Assembly: GCF_007672725.1 (NCBI RefSeq) | Contig: NZ_VDTC01000001.1 | Span: 348,354-412,353 of the forward strand | From: Corynebacterium aurimucosum ATCC 700975 | GTDB lineage: Bacteria; Actinomycetota; Actinomycetes; Mycobacteriales; Mycobacteriaceae | Reading direction: 5' to 3' | DNA length: 64,000 nucleotides | Shown here: piece after piece, positions 27,228 to 35,777 of the stretch | Layout of the letters: each line of letters opens with the position of its first letter | Numbering within the stretch: the stretch's first letter is position 1 | Translations under genes and position numbers: made by a program | The notes under the pieces: generated by a model | What the model saw: the letters and a program-made list of their open reading frames with translations, nothing else | Database searches by the model: none | What the model was told of the DNA's origin: nothing

Positions 27228-28709
27228 ATGTTGACTGATCTCATTCGCAATCACCGCAGCGTCGACGCCGTGGAGATCCCGCCGATGGGCTGGAAAGCGC
27301 ACGAGGAGGGCGTCGATAAGCTCCTGCGTAGCTTCCGCGCGGTGCCGAAGGACAAGCGCGTACGTCTGGCGAAGAAAACCTCGAACCTTTTCCGCGGGCG
27401 CAGCGGGCAGCAGGTGGGGCTCGACGTGTCCGGCCTGGGTGGGGTCATTGAGGTCGATCCGATTGCGCAGACCGCCGAGGTTCAGGGCATGTGCACCTAC
27501 GAGGACCTTGTCGACGCCACCTTGCCGCACGGTCTTATGCCCTTCGTGGTGCCGCAACTCAAGACCATTACGCTCGGCGGTGCGGTGACGGGCATGGGCG
27601 TGGAGTCCACGAGCTTCCGCGATGGATTGCCGCACGAATCCGTGCTGGAGATGGACATCCTCACCGGCTCTGGCGAGATTCTCACGTGCTCACGCGAAGA
27701 GAATGTCGATCTCTTCCGCCTCTTCCCCAACTCCTACGGTTCCTTGGGCTATGCGGTGCGCCTCAAGATTGAGCTACGCGCGGTGAAGCCTTACGTGGAG
27801 CTGCGGGAGGTGCGCTTCCACGACTTTGAGTCCTTGGCACGCACGCTTGACGACGTCTCCCGCACCCACTCCTATGACGGCGTCGATGTCCACGGCCTAG
27901 ATGGCGTGGTCTTCTCTCCGGAGGAATCCTACCTGGTCATGGCCCGTTTTACGGAGGAGGATGGGCCGACCTCCGACTACACGAGGGAGGAGATTTTCTA
28001 CCGCAGCCTCCAGCACGCCCGGGGTATTCGCCGCGACCGCCTCACGGTGCGCGATTACATCTGGCGCTGGGATACTGACTGGTTCTGGTGCTCGCGAGCC
28101 TTTGGCGCGCAGAATCCGCGGGTGCGCAAGGTGTGGCCGCGGCAGCTGCGGCGCAGCTCTTTCTACTGGAAGCTCGTGCGCCTGGACCGGAAATACGAGC
28201 TGGAGTACAACTTCATCAAGAAGCCAAAGGGCCTGCCGCGGGGTGAGCGCGTGGTGCAGGACATCGAGGTCACCCCGGAGAACCTGCCGGAATTCCTGCG
28301 CTGGTTCTTTACCGCCTCAGATATACAACCGGTGTGGCTGTGCCCGATTCGACTGCGCGAGGGCGTCGAAGACCTCGTCGGCACCGGCTCTCTCGCGGCT
28401 GACTCCCCCGCCCCGTGGCCGCTGTATCCGCTGCGCCCAGACCAAACCTGGGTCAACGTGGGCTTCTGGTCGGGCGTGGAGGGCAATCACGTCGACCCCT
28501 CCGCCCCGGGAAACGGCGCCTTCAACCGCGTCATCGAAGCTAAAGTCAGTGAGCTTGGCGGGCATAAGTCGCTGTATTCAGAAGCCTTCTACTCCCCCGA
28601 AGAATTTGCCGAGCTCTACGGCGGTGACCTGCCGGAGCGCATTAAAGCGCTCACCGACCCGGACAGCCGCTTCCCCGGCCTCTATGAAAAGACGGTCAAC
28701 GACGCCTAA
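27228..28709 (+). CDS. tmsA: FAD-binding oxidoreductase, 10-methylene-fatty-acid reductase
   Basis: 493 residues. A PCMH-type FAD-binding domain runs from about 45 to 190 (VDVSGLGGVIEVDPIAQTAEVQGMCTYEDLV, then TLGGAVTGMGVESTSFRDG), and the remainder resembles the DHCR24 (delta-24 sterol reductase)-like group. In the tuberculostearic acid pathway this enzyme reduces the 10-methylene intermediate made by the upstream methyltransferase. AAAGGA lies before the ATG at 27228; the 17-base gap shows an operon. The branched chains lower membrane ordering. The gene could have another reductase role, but the pairing is distinctive. Confidence 0.83.
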   Translation: MLTDLIRNHRSVDAVEIPPMGWKAHEEGVDKLLRSFRAVPKDKRVRLAKKTSNLFRGRSGQQVGLDVSGLGGVIEVDPIAQTAEVQGMCTYEDLVDATLPHGLMPFVVPQLKTITLGGAVTGMGVESTSFRDGLPHESVLEMDILTGSGEILTCSREENVDLFRLFPNSYGSLGYAVRLKIELRAVKPYVELREVRFHDFESLARTLDDVSRTHSYDGVDVHGLDGVVFSPEESYLVMARFTEEDGPTSDYTREEIFYRSLQHARGIRRDRLTVRDYIWRWDTDWFWCSRAFGAQNPRVRKVWPRQLRRSSFYWKLVRLDRKYELEYNFIKKPKGLPRGERVVQDIEVTPENLPEFLRWFFTASDIQPVWLCPIRLREGVEDLVGTGSLAADSPAPWPLYPLRPDQTWVNVGFWSGVEGNHVDPSAPGNGAFNRVIEAKVSELGGHKSLYSEAFYSPEEFAELYGGDLPERIKALTDPDSRFPGLYEKTVNDA

Positions 28710-28721
28710 CGCGCTGCCTTC

Positions 28722-29060
28722 CTAGGCAACTGCATCGACGCGATCAAAACCGTTGGTGGCCAGGGCCTTCATCACGCGGTCCACGGCTGCCTGGTCGGTA
28801 TCCGGGTCGTAGGTTTCCAGGAAGACGATGTGCGCGGTGTCATTGCCTTCAAAGCGGATGGTCATGAAGTCGTGCCCCAGCTCCTGGGTGGCAAGGGCCA
28901 GCTCGCGCTGCACCGCCAGCTCGCCGCTGGGCAGGTTTTCCGTGCTGGTGGCGGACTCTGGCTGGGAGAGCATCTCCTGTGCATCGACGGGGCCAGTAAC
29001 GCCAGCCAGGGGCAGAAGTGCGGCGATGGCGGTTGCCACGATGGAAGATACGGACGACAT
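28722..29060 (-). CDS. Small secreted protein of unknown function
   Basis: 112 residues, signal peptide 1-27 (MSSVSSIVATAIAALLPLAGVTGPVDA) then a mature part with HDFMTIRFEGNDTAHIVFLETYDPDTDQAAVDRVMKAL that looks like a small alpha/beta domain. No family recognised. It is convergent with tmsA (12-base gap) and lies downstream of nothing on its own strand except a divergent ribosomal operon. No cysteine, lipobox or anchor is present. Confidence 0.6.
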   Translation of the reverse strand: MSSVSSIVATAIAALLPLAGVTGPVDAQEMLSQPESATSTENLPSGELAVQRELALATQELGHDFMTIRFEGNDTAHIVFLETYDPDTDQAAVDRVMKALATNGFDRVDAVA

Positions 29061-29144
29061 AACAATCTCCTTAACGCTTACTAAGATTTAACCAAGGGTG
29101 ATACTACTCTTCTTAGCTCCGCGCGCACAATAGGCATGAAAAAT

Positions 29145-29178
29145 CCCCCTGCCCCGCACGAATGCGGTGGACAGGGGG
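29145..29178 (-). terminator. Terminator after rplO
   Basis: CCCCCTGCCCCGC and the complement around GCGGTGGACAGGGGG form a strong stem; on the minus strand ATTTTTC follows. It closes the rpsH-rplF-rplR-rpsE-rpmD-rplO unit, showing that secY is not in this transcript. Confidence 0.85.
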
Positions 29179-29200
29179 AAGAAATCTACTGAGTAAAGAT

Positions 29201-29647
29201 TTACTTGGTGGTGGCGGTGCCGCCAGCAGCCTCGATCTTCTCAACAGCAGACTTGGAGAACTTGTCAGCGGTGACGTTCAGCTTAACGTTGATGTCGCCG
29301 TTGCCCAGAACCTTGACCGGCTGGTTCTTGCGAACCAAGCCAGCAGCGACGATGTCCGCTACGGTGACGTCGCCACCCTGAGCGAAAGCCTCTGCGAGGT
29401 CAGCAACGTTGACTACCTGGTACTCAACGTGGTTCGGGTTCTTGAAGCCCTTGAGCTTCGGCAGACGCATGTGGATCGGCATCTGGCCACCCTCGAAAGC
29501 AGCGGAAACCTGCTTGCGAGCACCGGTGCCCTTGGTACCGCGACCAGCGGTCTTACCCTTGGATGCCTCACCGCGGCCGACGCGGGTTTTGGGCTTATTG
29601 GAGCCTGCGGACGGGCGCAGGTCGTGGAGCTTGATGATATCAGCCAT
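29201..29647 (-). CDS. rplO: 50S ribosomal protein L15
   Basis: 148 residues, [44 protein letters not shown], the glycine-rich L15 N-terminus, then the PKLKGF segment. Last gene of its unit, 3 bases after rpmD. Confidence 0.97.
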   Translation of the reverse strand: MADIIKLHDLRPSAGSNKPKTRVGRGEASKGKTAGRGTKGTGARKQVSAAFEGGQMPIHMRLPKLKGFKNPNHVEYQVVNVADLAEAFAQGGDVTVADIVAAGLVRKNQPVKVLGNGDINVKLNVTADKFSKSAVEKIEAAGGTATTK

Positions 29648-29650
29648 GGT

Positions 29651-29836
29651 TTACTCCCCTGCCACTTCTTCGACGGTGACCAGGTGACGCACCTTGTGAA
29701 CCATGCCGCGAATAATCGGGGTGTCCTGCTTTACAACAGAGTGTCCGATGCGCTTGAGGCCAAGAGCCTCAATGTTGGCGCGGTGGTTCGGCTTGGTGCC
29801 CACAAGGCCCTTTACCTGAGTAATCTTCAGAGCCAT
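29651..29836 (-). CDS. rpmD: 50S ribosomal protein L30
   Basis: 61 residues, [35 protein letters not shown], complete L30 of standard length. Three bases separate it from rpsE and rplO. Confidence 0.97.
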   Translation of the reverse strand: MALKITQVKGLVGTKPNHRANIEALGLKRIGHSVVKQDTPIIRGMVHKVRHLVTVEEVAGE

Positions 29837-29839
29837 TGC

Positions 29840-30466
29840 TTATGCCTCCTGACCTGCGCGCTTGCGCAGCATCTGGGCCGGTGCGACCTCCTCGAGGGAC
29901 TTGCCGCGGCGTGCAGCAACTTCCTCCGGGCGAACCAGCTGCTTGAGGCCGTCCACGGTAGCGCGGACGACGTTGAGAGCGTTGTCGGAGCCCAGGGACT
30001 TCGACAAGATGTCCTGCACACCGGCGCACTCAAGCACCGGACGAGCAGCACCACCGGCGATGACACCGGTACCCGGAGCGGCCGGCTTCATCATGACGAT
30101 GCCAGCTGCGTCGCGACCCTCAACCGGGTGGGTAATGGTGCCGGCAATCATCGGGACGCGGAAGAAGTTCTTGCGAGCCTCTTCTGCACCCTTCTGGATT
30201 GCGGCCGGGACTTCCTTGGCCTTGCCGTAGCCGACGCCAACCATGCCCTGGCCGTCGCCAACGACGACGAGAGCGGTGAAGGACATGTTGCGGCCGCCCT
30301 TAACGGTCTTGGAGACGCGGTTGATGGTCACAACGCGCTCGATGTACTTATCGCGCTCGTTGTCCTGGTGGTTGCGGCGGTCGTTACGACGGCCGTTGTT
30401 GCGACCCTTGCGGTCGTTGTTGTTCTCGGCGGAGCGTCCGCCGTCACGCTGTTCACGGTCCGACAT
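29840..30466 (-). CDS. rpsE: 30S ribosomal protein S5
   Basis: 208 residues. The double-stranded-RNA-binding domain begins at about 40 ([45 protein letters not shown]). A 35-residue basic, Asn/Arg-rich N-terminal extension ([14 protein letters not shown]) is typical of corynebacteria. Confidence 0.97.
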   Translation of the reverse strand: MSDREQRDGGRSAENNNDRKGRNNGRRNDRRNHQDNERDKYIERVVTINRVSKTVKGGRNMSFTALVVVGDGQGMVGVGYGKAKEVPAAIQKGAEEARKNFFRVPMIAGTITHPVEGRDAAGIVMMKPAAPGTGVIAGGAARPVLECAGVQDILSKSLGSDNALNVVRATVDGLKQLVRPEEVAARRGKSLEEVAPAQMLRKRAGQEA

Positions 30467-30506
30467 TAGGCGTTCCTTCCGTTGATGTTTCCGTATGCCT
30501 TAATCA

Positions 30507-30908
30507 TTAGAACTGCAGACCACCTTCACGAGCAGCTTCGGCCAGCGCAGCAACGCGGCCGTGGTACTTGTAGCCTGCACGGTCGAAGACGACCTTCTCG
30601 ATGCCAGCGGCCTTGGCGCGCTCAGCGATGAGCTGGCCTACCTTGGCAGCCTTGGCCTTCTTATCGCCCTCGAGTGCACGCACGTCGGCTTCCATGGAGG
30701 AAGCAGCGGCCAGGGTGTGGCCGGCCAGGTCGTCGATGACCTGAACGTGCATGTGGCGGGAGGAGCGGTGAACGACCAGACGCGGTGCCTCAGGGGTGCC
30801 GCGGAGGGTCTTACGGATGCGGAAGTGGCGGCGCGCGCGTGCTTCACGACGACGCGAGGAAATGTCCTTGCCAACCGGGGTGCGCTTTGCGTTTTCAGTG
30901 TTAGCCAT
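30507..30908 (-). CDS. rplR: 50S ribosomal protein L18
   Basis: 133 residues, 5S rRNA binding, with [32 protein letters not shown] and the C-terminal [26 protein letters not shown]. Start ATG at 30908, 3 bases after the rplF stop. Confidence 0.97.
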   Translation of the reverse strand: MANTENAKRTPVGKDISSRRREARARRHFRIRKTLRGTPEAPRLVVHRSSRHMHVQVIDDLAGHTLAAASSMEADVRALEGDKKAKAAKVGQLIAERAKAAGIEKVVFDRAGYKYHGRVAALAEAAREGGLQF

Positions 30909-30911
30909 TGC

Positions 30912-31448
30912 TTACTTACCCGTCTTTCCGACCTTGCGGCGGATCTGCTCGCCGTCGTAGCGAATACCCTTGCCCTTGTAAGGATCGTCCTTACGCAGGC
31001 GGCGGATGTACGCGGCGACCTGTCCAACCAGTTGCTTGTCAATACCAGATACGGAGAGCTTGGTTGCGCCATCCACAGCGAAGGTGATGCCCTCCGGAGC
31101 CTTGATGAGGATCGGGTGGGAGTAGCCCAGAGAGAACTCCAGGTCCTTACCCTTCTGCTGGACGCGGTAACCAACACCGAAGATTTCCATCTTCTTGGTG
31201 TAGCCCTCGGTCACGCCAACGACGGCGTTGTTGACCAGGGAGCGGGCCAGACCGTGCAGTGCGCGGTTCTTGCGGTCGTCGTCCGGACGGGAGACCTTGA
31301 TCTCATCGTCCTCGACGGCTGCGGTGATCGGCTCCGGCAGCTCAACCTCGAGGGAGCCCTTGGACCCCTTCACGTTGACAACCTGGCCATTGATGGTGAT
31401 GTCGACGCCCTTCGGGACGGCGATAGGTGCTAGACCGATACGAGACAT
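30912..31448 (-). CDS. rplF: 50S ribosomal protein L6
   Basis: 178 residues, [31 protein letters not shown], two L6 repeats and the [23 protein letters not shown] end. 14 bases after rpsH. Confidence 0.97.
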   Translation of the reverse strand: MSRIGLAPIAVPKGVDITINGQVVNVKGSKGSLEVELPEPITAAVEDDEIKVSRPDDDRKNRALHGLARSLVNNAVVGVTEGYTKKMEIFGVGYRVQQKGKDLEFSLGYSHPILIKAPEGITFAVDGATKLSVSGIDKQLVGQVAAYIRRLRKDDPYKGKGIRYDGEQIRRKVGKTGK

Positions 31449-31462
31449 GTGTCAATCCTCCC

Positions 31463-31846
31463 TTACCAGACGTAGGCGAGAACTTCTCCGCCTACACCCT
31501 TCTCCTGAGCCTGACGGTCGGTAAGCAGACCCTGAGACGTGGAAATGATGGCCACGCCCAGGCCGCCCAGAACCTGCGGCAGTTCGGTGGACTTTGCGTA
31601 CACACGCAGACCCGGCTTAGACACGCGACGCAGACCCGAGAGGGAACGCTCACGATTGTTGTACTTAAGCTCGAGGGACAGCTCACGGCCCTCGACGGAG
31701 TAGTCAGCGATGTAGCCTTCCTGCTTCAAGATCTCGGCGATGTTCGCCTTGAGCTTGGAGGTCGGCATCGACACGGAATCGTGGTGCGCATTGGATGCAT
31801 TGCGCACGCGCGACAACATGTCGGCAATAGGATCAGTCATAGTCAT
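31463..31846 (-). CDS. rpsH: 30S ribosomal protein S8
   Basis: 127 residues, [25 protein letters not shown], ending with the conserved [21 protein letters not shown]. First gene of this half of the spc operon; the rpsN (S14) gene expected between rplE and rpsH in many bacteria is absent here. A downstream in-frame ATG two codons on could also serve as start. Confidence 0.97.
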   Translation of the reverse strand: MTMTDPIADMLSRVRNASNAHHDSVSMPTSKLKANIAEILKQEGYIADYSVEGRELSLELKYNNRERSLSGLRRVSKPGLRVYAKSTELPQVLGGLGVAIISTSQGLLTDRQAQEKGVGGEVLAYVW

Positions 31847-32155
31847 ATGAGTGACCTGTAACCTTTCTCGTTGCGGTTCCCTTAAAGCTCACCAAAGCGT
31901 TTTCCGTGTGATTTCGGGCTACTCACGCTCCCCGCGGTCAATACCGCGAGGCGCTCGCCACCCTTTGATACAGACAACGGTCCGCTGTCTACGGCGAGGG
32001 GCCTACAACAAAGTAGATGTGTTCAATTCTTCCGGCTTGGCACATTTGCGCACCTCCAGCGCCATTTTTGCGGCGCGGAGGAGGAAAATGCAAGTCCGTC
32101 GGCTTACTCTACCCGCTGACATGCTGTTTTCCAAAACGCGTTAGCATGGGAAGTC
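31847..32155. promoter_or_regulatory. Divergent regulatory region rpsH / DUF6457-fdhD with two palindromes
   Basis: No gene is seen. It contains CGCGGT-CAAT-ACCGCG (31933-31948) and a 19-base near-perfect palindrome AGACAACGGTCCGCTGTCT (31972-31990), both candidates for operators or hairpins in the leader of rpsH. A TAGCAT near 32142, eight bases before the ATG at 32156, could be a leaderless -10 box for the fdhD operon. Confidence 0.4.
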
Positions 32156-32404
32156 ATGAGTGAAGAACAAGACCCCATCCGCACGGCACACCAGTGGCTC
32201 GAGGAGGCCGCTGAGCTTATTGGCGTAGCCCCCGAGGACGCCACGGCTCTGGTTAGAGAACTCCTCGATCTGACTAAGGACGTCGCGCATACTCAATCGC
32301 GCCCCGCTGCCCCACTGACCGCGTACCTGGTCGGTTTGGCCTCGAAGGACGTCGACGAGGCCCGCGCCCACATCGCCACGTTGAAGGAGGCCCTCAACCG
32401 ATGA
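32156..32404 (+). CDS. DUF6457 small protein associated with molybdenum cofactor genes
   Basis: 82 residues, MSEEQDPIRTAHQWLEEAAELIGVAPEDATALVRELLDLTKDVAH, ending PAAPLTAYLVGLASKDVDEARAHIATLKEALN. This helical family (DUF6457) is typically next to molybdopterin and formate dehydrogenase genes in actinobacteria. Its stop overlaps the fdhD start (ATGA), so it is coupled to fdhD. Function is unknown; a role in cofactor insertion is suggested only by context. Confidence 0.75.
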   Translation: MSEEQDPIRTAHQWLEEAAELIGVAPEDATALVRELLDLTKDVAHTQSRPAAPLTAYLVGLASKDVDEARAHIATLKEALNR

Positions 32405-33252
32405 GCGGGCGCGTCAACACCACCTTCGCCGTGACCAAGGTGCGCCTAGATGAGCACGGAGAGGTCATCCAGGTCGATACCCGCGGCGATACCGTTGCCG
32501 GCGAGGAGCCTTTGGAGATCCGCGTAGGCGGCCAAACGCTGACCACGACGATGCGCACACCCGGCCACGACGTCGAGCTGGCACACGGTTTTCTTCATTC
32601 CGAGGGACACATCGAGAAGGCCAGCGATGTCACCGAAGCGCGCTACTGCGCCGGTGCCTCGGTGGACGGGCGCAACCCCTATAACCTGCTCGACGTTGAA
32701 CTAGCCAACCCCCACGCGATTAGCCTCGCCGATCTCCGCCTGACGACGACCACGTCTGCCTGCGGCGTGTGCGGTACCTCTTCTATCGAGGCGCTGATGA
32801 AGCAGTCGCGATACCCAATCCCACAGGTGCCGGTGGATCCGGGGGTCGTCGCCAAGCTGCCCAGCGCCTTGAAAGCCGAGCAGAAACAGTTCCGCAAAAC
32901 CGGAGGCATCCACGCCGCGGGCGCCTTCACGCTCGACGGCGAGCCCGTCGTTGTACGCGAGGACGTCGGCAGGCACAACGCCGCTGATAAGGTCATCGGC
33001 CACCTACTAATGGAAGCAATGCTGCCTGCCAGCGACCTCATCCTGGTGATGAGCTCGCGCGCCAGCTTCGAGCTGGTCAACAAGGCCGCGATGGCCGGCT
33101 TCGGTATGCTCGTCGCGGTCTCCGCCGCCTCCTCGCTGGCGGTTGAGACCGCCCGGGAAACCGGCATGGCGCTCGTGGGCTTTGCCCGCGGCGACCGCTT
33201 CAACCTCTACTCGGGCGAACTTAGTCGCGATAGGCTTCCGGGCCAGAGTTAA
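32401..33252 (+). CDS. fdhD: Formate dehydrogenase accessory sulfurtransferase FdhD
   Basis: 283 residues. FdhD transfers sulfur to the molybdenum cofactor before insertion into formate dehydrogenase. The essential C-x-x-C is in TTSACGVCGTSSIE (about residues 120-123); further family motifs are KTGGIHAAGAF, REDVGRHNAADKVIG and SSRASFELVNKAAMAG. Its usual target gene fdhF is not in this window. The 3' end overlaps the convergent transporter gene by 32 bases. Confidence 0.95.
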   Translation: MSGRVNTTFAVTKVRLDEHGEVIQVDTRGDTVAGEEPLEIRVGGQTLTTTMRTPGHDVELAHGFLHSEGHIEKASDVTEARYCAGASVDGRNPYNLLDVELANPHAISLADLRLTTTTSACGVCGTSSIEALMKQSRYPIPQVPVDPGVVAKLPSALKAEQKQFRKTGGIHAAGAFTLDGEPVVVREDVGRHNAADKVIGHLLMEAMLPASDLILVMSSRASFELVNKAAMAGFGMLVAVSAASSLAVETARETGMALVGFARGDRFNLYSGELSRDRLPGQS

Positions 33253-34006
33253 GCCAGGCATACACGCCGCCGATAAGGAAGCCGCCGCCGATGAGGTTTC
33301 CCACCCACACGACGGACCAGTTGGCCAACACCGCGCCGAGGGTAAAGCCCTCCGGCAGCGGGCTGGCGCAGAAGAAGGTCAAGGTCATCAGACAGAAGTT
33401 CGCGATAACGTGCTCCAGGCCCAGGCCCACGAAGCAGGCGATGATCGGAACGATGACGAAGAACTTGGACACCACATCCTTGGCAAAGACCGCGCCGACA
33501 ATAGCCATGTTGACCACGAAGTTAGCCAGCATCGCCTCCACCAACAGCCCGCCCGGGCCTTTGTCCAACTTGCCCATCGAGAGGGTGGCAATGAGATGGT
33601 TGGGGTCGATTCCGCCCAGCTTGGCCGACATTCCCATGGCTGCGGCAAAGAGGGCGGCGCCGACCAGGTTAAACAGCGTCGTGACCACCAGCAGCCATAG
33701 GCCCTTGCCCCAGCCCACCTGCTTTGTTACGGCGCCATAGACCATGTACATCATGTTGCCGGTGGCCAGCTCCGCGCCGAGAAGGACGATGGCAAATAGG
33801 CCCAAGCCGAACAGGCAGGCAAAGACCAGCGAACCCAGGCCTTCCGCATGCTTCTCGACGCCCACCCCCATCACCGCCGCAAACGCCGTGCCGATGGCGA
33901 GGTACACACCTGCCAGGATGGAGCGCACGGCGAATCGACCAAAGGACTCATCGAGCAACACAACCTTTTTCTTTACCGCGGCTGCCGAAGCATCATTCAG
34001 GGACAT
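33221..34006 (-). CDS. Formate/nitrite transporter family channel
   Basis: 261 residues, six transmembrane helices, FNT family (FocA/NirC/YfdC-like). Features: LAGVYLAIGTAF in helix 1, the helix 2 region GAELATGNMMYM, LANFVVNMAIVGAVFAKD and the LANWSVVWVGNLIGGGFLIG end. It carries formate, nitrite or a related small anion. Sitting next to fdhD suggests formate as substrate. Convergent with fdhD; followed on its own strand by nothing (the gene has its own promoter within 34007-34100). Confidence 0.88.
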   Translation of the reverse strand: MSLNDASAAAVKKKVVLLDESFGRFAVRSILAGVYLAIGTAFAAVMGVGVEKHAEGLGSLVFACLFGLGLFAIVLLGAELATGNMMYMVYGAVTKQVGWGKGLWLLVVTTLFNLVGAALFAAAMGMSAKLGGIDPNHLIATLSMGKLDKGPGGLLVEAMLANFVVNMAIVGAVFAKDVVSKFFVIVPIIACFVGLGLEHVIANFCLMTLTFFCASPLPEGFTLGAVLANWSVVWVGNLIGGGFLIGGVYAWLNSGPEAYRD

Positions 34007-34101
34007 TTTTACCTCACTGGGGGATGCAGACTTCTCAGACGCTCGTAGTGTACTCCCCCACGCTCAGGGTGAGGAAACTCACCAGTGACGCAGACACAAA
34101 A

Positions 34102-34137
34102 ATTCCCCCGGCCTCCTTCACAGAGTGCCGGGGGAAT
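34102..34137 (-). terminator. Terminator after rplE
   Basis: ATTCCCCCGGC (34102-34112) pairs perfectly with GCCGGGGGAAT (34127-34137); on the minus strand TTTTT follows. It ends the rplN-rplX-rplE transcript. Confidence 0.9.
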
Positions 34138-34152
34138 GATTCAAGCGCTACT

Positions 34153-34704
34153 TTACTTGAACGGGAAGCCGAGCTCGCGCAGGAGCTTGCGGCCCTCCTC
34201 GTCGTTGGTAGCGGTGGTCACGACGGTGATGTCCATACCGCGCGGGCGGTCCACCTTGTCGATGTCGATCTCGTAGAACATGGTCTGCTCGGTGAGACCG
34301 AAGGTGTAGTTGCCGTGGCCGTCGAACTGCTGATCGGAGAGACCACGGAAGTCGCGAATACGCGGCAGCGCGATCGTCAGCAGGCGGTCCAGGAACTCCC
34401 ACATGCGGTCGCCGCGCAGGGTAACGCGTGCACCGATGGGCATGCCCTCACGGAGCTTGAAGTTAGCGATGGACTTCTTAGCGCGACGCACCTGCGGCTT
34501 CTGGCCGGTGATAGCGGTAAGGTCCTCGAGAGCGCCGTTGATCATCTTGGAGTCGCGGGCAGCGTCGCCCACACCCATGTTGACGACGACCTTGGTGACG
34601 CCCGGAATCTGCATCACGTTGTCGTACTTGAACTCGTCGTTCAGAGCCTTCTTGATTTCCTCGCGGTAGCGGGTCTTCAGACGCGGAGTGTAGTTCTCGC
34701 TCAT
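34153..34704 (-). CDS. rplE: 50S ribosomal protein L5
   Basis: 183 residues, [25 protein letters not shown], with [16 protein letters not shown] and the conserved FSGLTEQ-like [29 protein letters not shown]. Start choice: ATG at 34704 with AAGGA eight bases upstream; the open frame continues upstream inside rplX and is rejected. Two-base spacing to the rplX stop. Confidence 0.97.
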   Translation of the reverse strand: MSENYTPRLKTRYREEIKKALNDEFKYDNVMQIPGVTKVVVNMGVGDAARDSKMINGALEDLTAITGQKPQVRRAKKSIANFKLREGMPIGARVTLRGDRMWEFLDRLLTIALPRIRDFRGLSDQQFDGHGNYTFGLTEQTMFYEIDIDKVDRPRGMDITVVTTATNDEEGRKLLRELGFPFK

Positions 34705-34705
34705 G

Positions 34706-35020
34706 TTAGATGTCCTTCCCGTTGCTACGTGCGATGCGGACCTTCTTGCCGTTTTCGTCGAAACGGTAGCCCACGCGGGTCGGGTTGCCCTCGGAGTCAA
34801 CGATCGCAACGTTGGACACGTGGATCGGAGCTTCCTGGGTAACGATTCCGCCGGACTCGGCGCCACGCTCGGTAGCGGAGTTAGCAACGTGCTTCTTAAC
34901 GCGGTTGACGCCCTCAACGAGGACCTTGTCGCGCTTCGGGTATGCCTCGATGACCTTGCCCTTCGCGCCCTTGTCCGGGCCCGAAATAACGATCACCATA
35001 TCGCCCTTATGAATCTTCAT
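34706..35020 (-). CDS. rplX: 50S ribosomal protein L24
   Basis: 104 residues, [44 protein letters not shown], the KOW motif at the N-terminus. 4 bases after rplN. Confidence 0.97.
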   Translation of the reverse strand: MKIHKGDMVIVISGPDKGAKGKVIEAYPKRDKVLVEGVNRVKKHVANSATERGAESGGIVTQEAPIHVSNVAIVDSEGNPTRVGYRFDENGKKVRIARSNGKDI

Positions 35021-35024
35021 AAGA

Positions 35025-35393
35025 TTAGATCACCTCCGGTGCGAGAGAAACGATCTTCATGAAGCGCTTATCACGAAGTTCGCGAGCAACCGGGCCGAAG
35101 ATGCGGGTACCGCGCGGCTCGTTGTCGCCCTTGAGAATAACTGCGGCGTTTTCATCGAATGCGATGTAGGAGCCGTCCGGGCGACGGGTCTCCTTCTTGG
35201 CACGGACGATGACGGCCTTGACGACATCGCCTTCCTTCACGTTGCCACCCGGGGTGGCTTCCTTGACAGTGGCAACGACAACGTCACCAATGCCAGCGAA
35301 ACGTCGAACGGAGCCGCCGAGAACGCGGATGACGAGGAGCTCTCGTGCACCGGAGTTGTCGGCGACGCGCAGACGCGATTCTTGCTGAATCAC
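35025..35393 (-). CDS. rplN: 50S ribosomal protein L14
   Basis: 122 residues, [27 protein letters not shown], with [35 protein letters not shown]. The start codon is GTG at 35393 with GGAG upstream. First gene of the rplN-rplX-rplE unit, so its promoter lies in 35394-35480. Confidence 0.97.
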   Translation of the reverse strand: MIQQESRLRVADNSGARELLVIRVLGGSVRRFAGIGDVVVATVKEATPGGNVKEGDVVKAVIVRAKKETRRPDGSYIAFDENAAVILKGDNEPRGTRIFGPVARELRDKRFMKIVSLAPEVI

Positions 35394-35777
35394 TATGGGT
35401 CTCCTGACCTGGATTAACGTGCATCAAGATTTCCGTCCTTGACACACCTGGTCTACTTGCTTGCGTGGCATAGGCTGTGCGACGAACTCGCTGTTCACAG
35501 CGGTCGAAGGGTCTCGGTGTGGCGATTCGGAAACGCATCGCGCTGCACCGACCGACCATATGCAACTCATACATTCAAGCATGTCCCCCACTGTTTCCCC
35601 AAATCGCGCACCCCACTGTTTCCCCGCCCCCACAGAACTTCCCATCCTCCCAAACCCAAATGTGCAGACCCGGAAGTGCAGAGGCGCTGGTGGACGTCGT
35701 CAAGCGCACGCGCAGTGCTTGGCGACGACCGTGCTGTACTTCCAGGTCTGCACTTATGGAATCGGCGGACGGAGGCT
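35394..35777. other. Intergenic region rplN / ptsS
   Basis: No gene. From left to right: the rplN promoter region, a direct repeat CCCCACTGTTTCCCC near 35585 and 35609, and the large imperfect inverted repeat at 35661-35754. Otherwise nothing recognisable. Confidence 0.5.
35661..35754. repeat. 94-base imperfect inverted repeat
   Basis: The left end GTGCAGACCCGGAAGTGCAG (35662-35681) is repeated inverted at 35734-35753 (CTGTACTTCCAGGTCTGCAC) with only two differences, and the inner arms (GTCGTCAAGC against GCTTGGCGACGAC) also pair. It lies 24 bases after the ptsS stop codon, so it may act as that gene's terminator, but it is much longer than one needs and has no T-run. It could also be a small non-autonomous element. 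Confidence 0.6.
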
